Below, piece after piece: positions 60,716 to 64,000 of a stretch of DNA of 64,000 bases. The notes beneath the pieces were generated by a model. That model worked only from the letters and a program-made list of their open reading frames with translations. It was not told the DNA's origin and did not search any database. The DNA is taken from contig OW121855.1 in NCBI GenBank assembly GCA_933228895.1, positions 40,190,698 through 40,254,697 of the forward strand, given 5' to 3'. Position 1 is the stretch's first letter. Each line of letters starts with the position of its first letter. Position numbers and translations under genes: made by a program. The DNA is from Platycnemis pennipes. Taxonomy: Eukaryota; Arthropoda; Insecta; Odonata; Platycnemididae.

Positions 60716-61280
60716 CTTTTTACTTTACTTCACTTACTTGCATTACTATATATTACTAATTAGGGTGCCCATTAAAATTCAACGGGAGGGAGAAAAATAC
60801 TAAATACAAATTGTGTTAAGAAATGTTAACATTTTTCATGAAGGGGTTAAATATGTGTGAAAGGGAAGAAATAAGGGGAGGAACTTTTGCTATGGAGTTA
60901 GCTCTAAGTCGGTATAGTACCATGAATATAATTTAAACCAATGTAAACATATAGTTACTGCCTGGACTCATGCCTGGGCCTTAACAAAAATAAGTTTAGT
61001 TTTAAGTAACTTTCAGGCCAGAAGAAACAATGGAGGTTAGAAGCAGAGGTGCATACGAATGACTCTATATTGTTGAGGATGAGGCCAGATTCGGGTTTTT
61101 GGGAATGTTAGGACTCAAATCTTCGGCAAAAACATTTTTCTCTGGCCTTTCATTTATGTTATGTTTGTCTCAATACTCCGACTTCATGACAGTAGCGTCT
61201 TTGAACTTCCTACTGATATGTATTAATTCCTTTCATTCCAATCAGATGAAATTCTTTTCTTATAACCTAGTACCGATTTA
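60716..61280. other. AT-rich DNA, nothing recognised
   Basis: A 60-codon frame (61099-61281, plus) has no motif and no supporting context. Confidence 0.3.
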
Positions 61281-61440
61281 GAAGAATGGAAAAGGCAGGC
61301 CTCGTATGAGATACATGGAACAAGCTGTGAAGTATGTAAAAGGTAGTTACGTCAACATTAAGAGGTTTGGCGATAGAAGATTAGAGTGGAGACCTGAGTC
61401 AAATCAAATAGGATTGTTGACCGATGATGATGATGAAATC
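61281..61440 (+). pseudogene. LINE C-terminal tail, strongly 5'-truncated
   Basis: The frame reads GKGRPRMRYMEQAVKYVKGS, then NIKRFGDRRLEWRPESNQIG, and runs into GATGATGATGATGA at about 61424-61437. It matches the last part of the fragment at 35884-36660 (GKGKPHIRFVEQVMMDVKEN, LADRRTQWGAASNQ) and shares its GATGA tail, so both belong to one LINE family. Only the last 50 or so codons survive, which is a typical severe 5' truncation. Confidence 0.75.
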
Positions 61441-61523
61441 AGGTACTTGTCGCTCGGTTACCTATGTTCACACCTTTTACGGGATATTTGATGTACCACT
61501 AAATTACATTTTTTTTTCTTCTT

Positions 61524-62962
61524 CAGGGTGGCTACTGATAACCAATTTTCAAATTCCCTGACTTTTCCCTGATTTTTCCCTGATGGCTATACCAGTTTCC
61601 CTGACCGATCGCCAGAAGGTCTCCTATACTGGTGTCTCCTATTATCGGAATATTTTTTTTCTGCTGAATTAAATTTTCGTCAAAACTCAGAAAATGTTAA
61701 AAGCTGAAATCAATACATTAAATGCGAAAGAATAAAAAAAATATGGAACCTCCGCCCTAATGAAAAAATATATTAAACCTTCACAAGTTAAGCCCTCACA
61801 CAAATTGTACACACATTTAATACATTTTTCGCGGTCGCGTATCGTATTTCCGTGGCCGTGTATATTTCCTCAGGTAAAATAACAAATTGACAATGTCTAA
61901 TTCTTCAAGGAAAAGGTGGCGTGTCGTGGTAGTTCTCGGAAGTTCAACATTACTGAAAAGGCATCGGAGGGAAAGTTAATGGCCAATTGAGTGGCGGACT
62001 CCGGCACAGGTATCACTGAGCGAAAAATACAAACCAAAGCCAAGTTCTTGGACTGGATCAAAATCGGATGGCATGAGTTTTAAAAGCGAATATCAACTTG
62101 ATTAACGTGGTCATAACCCCTTGATGTAAGAGGGAACCAAAATTGTTAAAACATTTTTATAAACAAACAAAACGTAATCGCGCCACTGCGAGCGAAAACA
62201 GGAGGCAATTAGCAACGGCAGCGTCATATTAAGGAATGTCATATTTGAGGTGGTTTGTGACCTGGCTAAATTGCTTCGAAGGGGAGCTACGGGGGCCATT
62301 CAATAATTATGTCGAGCGTGAAAGGTGGGGAGGGGAGGAGAACTCTTCTTATGGTCTCGCGAAGGGGGGGTGTGGAAATCGAAGATGATCTCGCGTAAGA
62401 TTTTGTTTACACTTGTGATCGTGTTTGTATTACCGTTTTAATAATCATCGTCTCGTATTTTTAGAACTGCAAGCACGTATTTACTACAAGTTAGTGTGCT
62501 ACAACTAGGTACCTCTCGACCTGAGTCTCGGAAGTTAAAAAAAAAACACGAGGTAAAATCTTCCGAAAAACATAGCCTCGGATTCCTTGTGATGAGCAGA
62601 ATACACGGTGATCATGAATTTTAACACTACTAGGCAAATATCGCATTAAGGATATATAAAAGGGATACAGTGTACGACTGATTCCCAACTACATAATTAA
62701 GATACACAACTGAATGTTCAACGAATTGACGGGGCTTATTCTATGCACTTCTTTGCGGCGACGGACATTAGTTTCAGTTGGTGAAATAGGGCGGAAAAGA
62801 CTGCCCGGTAAACGTAATGGTAGAAAAGTAACGAGAATTTCCTATCCCAATTTCTCCCTGACTGTTACGAGAATTCCCTGACTATTCCCTGACTTTTCCA
62901 GATTTCCAAAATTCCCTGACAATTCCAGGTTTTCCCGGTTTTCCCTGACGATCGCCACCCTG
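61524..62962. mobile_element. hAT-like DNA transposon remnant (CAGGGTGGC ends)
   Basis: The left end CAGGGTGGCTA (61524) and the right end, CAGGGTGGCGA on the minus strand (62962), form short inverted termini. Just inside both ends are clusters of TTCCCTGAC-type repeats (about 61552-61602 and 62851-62950), the usual subterminal repeats of this hAT group. The flanking octamers TTCTTCTT (61516-61523) and TTCTTGCT (62963-62970) agree at 6 of 8 positions, fitting an aged 8 bp target duplication. No intact transposase exists. A short stretch at about 62025-62107 (KYKPKPSSWTGSKSDG) might be a coding relic. At 62300-62325 a CATTCAATAATTATGTCGAG segment resembles sequences common in other animal transposons. 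Confidence 0.75.
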
Positions 62963-64000
62963 TTCTTGCTTCTCCTATTTTTGGTTAGACTTCATTTAAG
63001 TTTCTCATCACGTTCTCGTATCTCAAAATACAACAACTGTGAAAGCGGTCCACTGCGGAATACGGTATGAATCTATAAAATATTCACTTTATGAACCCCA
63101 CACAAACTGTCATTAATACTTTTAGTTTTACCAAATGCATACCTACTTAGTCTGAAAGTAGCACAAAAGTTATCCCGTATGATTTTTTCGGATGAAATAG
63201 CCGATGTAGATTCAAGAAACAGCTGCGATACCTTTTTTAATAACTTTCAATATCTTCACGAAAAGAGCAACGCAGTTTACGGCTTTTTTGGACGAACTTT
63301 TTAGCATCATTGCAATGGCATTAATGTACCACCCACATATAATGAGACACTAATTTATATTGGGATTTGAATTTCATTCCCTGGTTTATGTTAAACTATC
63401 TAAAATCTAAAGCTATTTTGCTCGATGACGATTTCGAAAGCGTTAAATGTCTTCTCTTCACGTCCCAGGTTGGTTTATATTTGTACAAACTCGTAAAGAA
63501 ATAAAATCAAAATTTGCACATCGCTGAAGTATTCATTTAAATACCCCTAATTTGGACCAAATTCAAACCTTCTAAATCTGTGAGTAGCGCTAGCAGTCAG
63601 CACGTTTGTGCGCAAAAATATGGATGGCTTTTCTTAGGGATTATCCTACAATGCCTTCAGTACCTTCCTATACCCTCGCGAAAAGCACAGTGCTGTTTTC
63701 GGCATCCTGCTATGACGAACTGTTTAACGATGTTTTCATTTCAGAGACGACAATGGCAATGGCCTTAGCAACGCTCAGAAAAGAACCGAAAAAAGCAGCA
63801 CATTTCAACTAAAATTACACAATGCCCAGAAACCTGGCAAACAAAGAGTAAATTGATTAAAAGAATAAGAAATTTTAAATATTTTCCCATTAAACGTCGA
63901 AAGAATGATAGAAATCGAATAATATTTAGCTATTTTACTGAGCGAAAGAAAAAACTCTTGTGCTGCCATAAATTGAAAAAGTCCATTTAAACCAATGTAA
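62963..64000. other. AT-rich DNA, nothing recognised
   Basis: Overlapping frames at 63580-63812 have no motif. The window ends here without a supported gene. Confidence 0.3.

Overview
This 64 kb window looks like a gene-poor stretch of an arthropod nuclear genome, most likely an insect. It is AT-rich, and no open frame exceeds about 180 codons. None of the frames resembles a conserved cellular protein, there are no operon-like gene rows, and no CRISPR array or rRNA operon is visible. What can be recognised is a set of old mobile elements: decayed non-LTR retrotransposon (LINE) tails, tRNA-derived SINEs, a 5S-rRNA-derived insertion, terminal-inverted-repeat DNA elements and several long fold-back hairpins. 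The assignment to an insect is an inference from the kinds of repeats, not from a marker gene. I found no complete cellular gene. The window may be intergenic or lie inside a very long intron.

Layout. 1-13 kb: three GC-rich, low-complexity islands (about 1-770, 2400-3660 and 9990-10850) in AT-rich DNA, a tRNA-like remnant near 1 kb, a dispersed 'CATCTACATC' repeat at 7.1 kb, a fold-back element at 8.1-8.5 kb and a 70 bp direct repeat at 8.8/9.2 kb. 13-25 kb: two LINE reverse-transcriptase remnants (13.2 and 16.0 kb), a GC-rich patch at 17.4-17.9 kb, and a 5S rRNA-like sequence at 23.9-24.2 kb that may head a 5S-type SINE. 25-35 kb: an 88 bp-arm fold-back at 26.8-27.1 kb, a SINE at 27.3 kb, and a 744 bp element with about 90 bp terminal inverted repeats and a perfect 9-10 bp target duplication at 34.4-35.1 kb. 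35-50 kb: a longer LINE RT fragment on the minus strand (35.9-36.7 kb), a near-perfect 146 bp fold-back flanked by a 12 bp direct repeat (39.5-39.7 kb), and GC-rich islands at 40.6-41.4, 42.2-42.6 and 49.1-50.3 kb; the last holds a good TATA box. 50-64 kb: tRNA-Ser-like SINEs (51.3 and 53.6-53.8 kb), two more copies of the 27.3 kb SINE family (55.9 and 60.6 kb), a fold-back at 59.4 kb, a LINE tail at 61.3 kb and a 1.44 kb hAT-like element bounded by CAGGGTGGC termini (61.5-63.0 kb).

How it fits together. None of the elements here looks able to move by itself. The LINEs are 5'-truncated and carry in-frame stops, and no intact transposase frame was found in the DNA elements. The SINEs and short inverted-repeat elements must have depended on enzymes encoded elsewhere. 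The best leads are the 34.4 kb element with its long target duplication, the group of unrelated-looking fold-backs (8.3, 26.9, 39.6 and 59.4 kb), and the 5S-derived insertion. All similarity statements come from reading the sequence by eye, without database searches.
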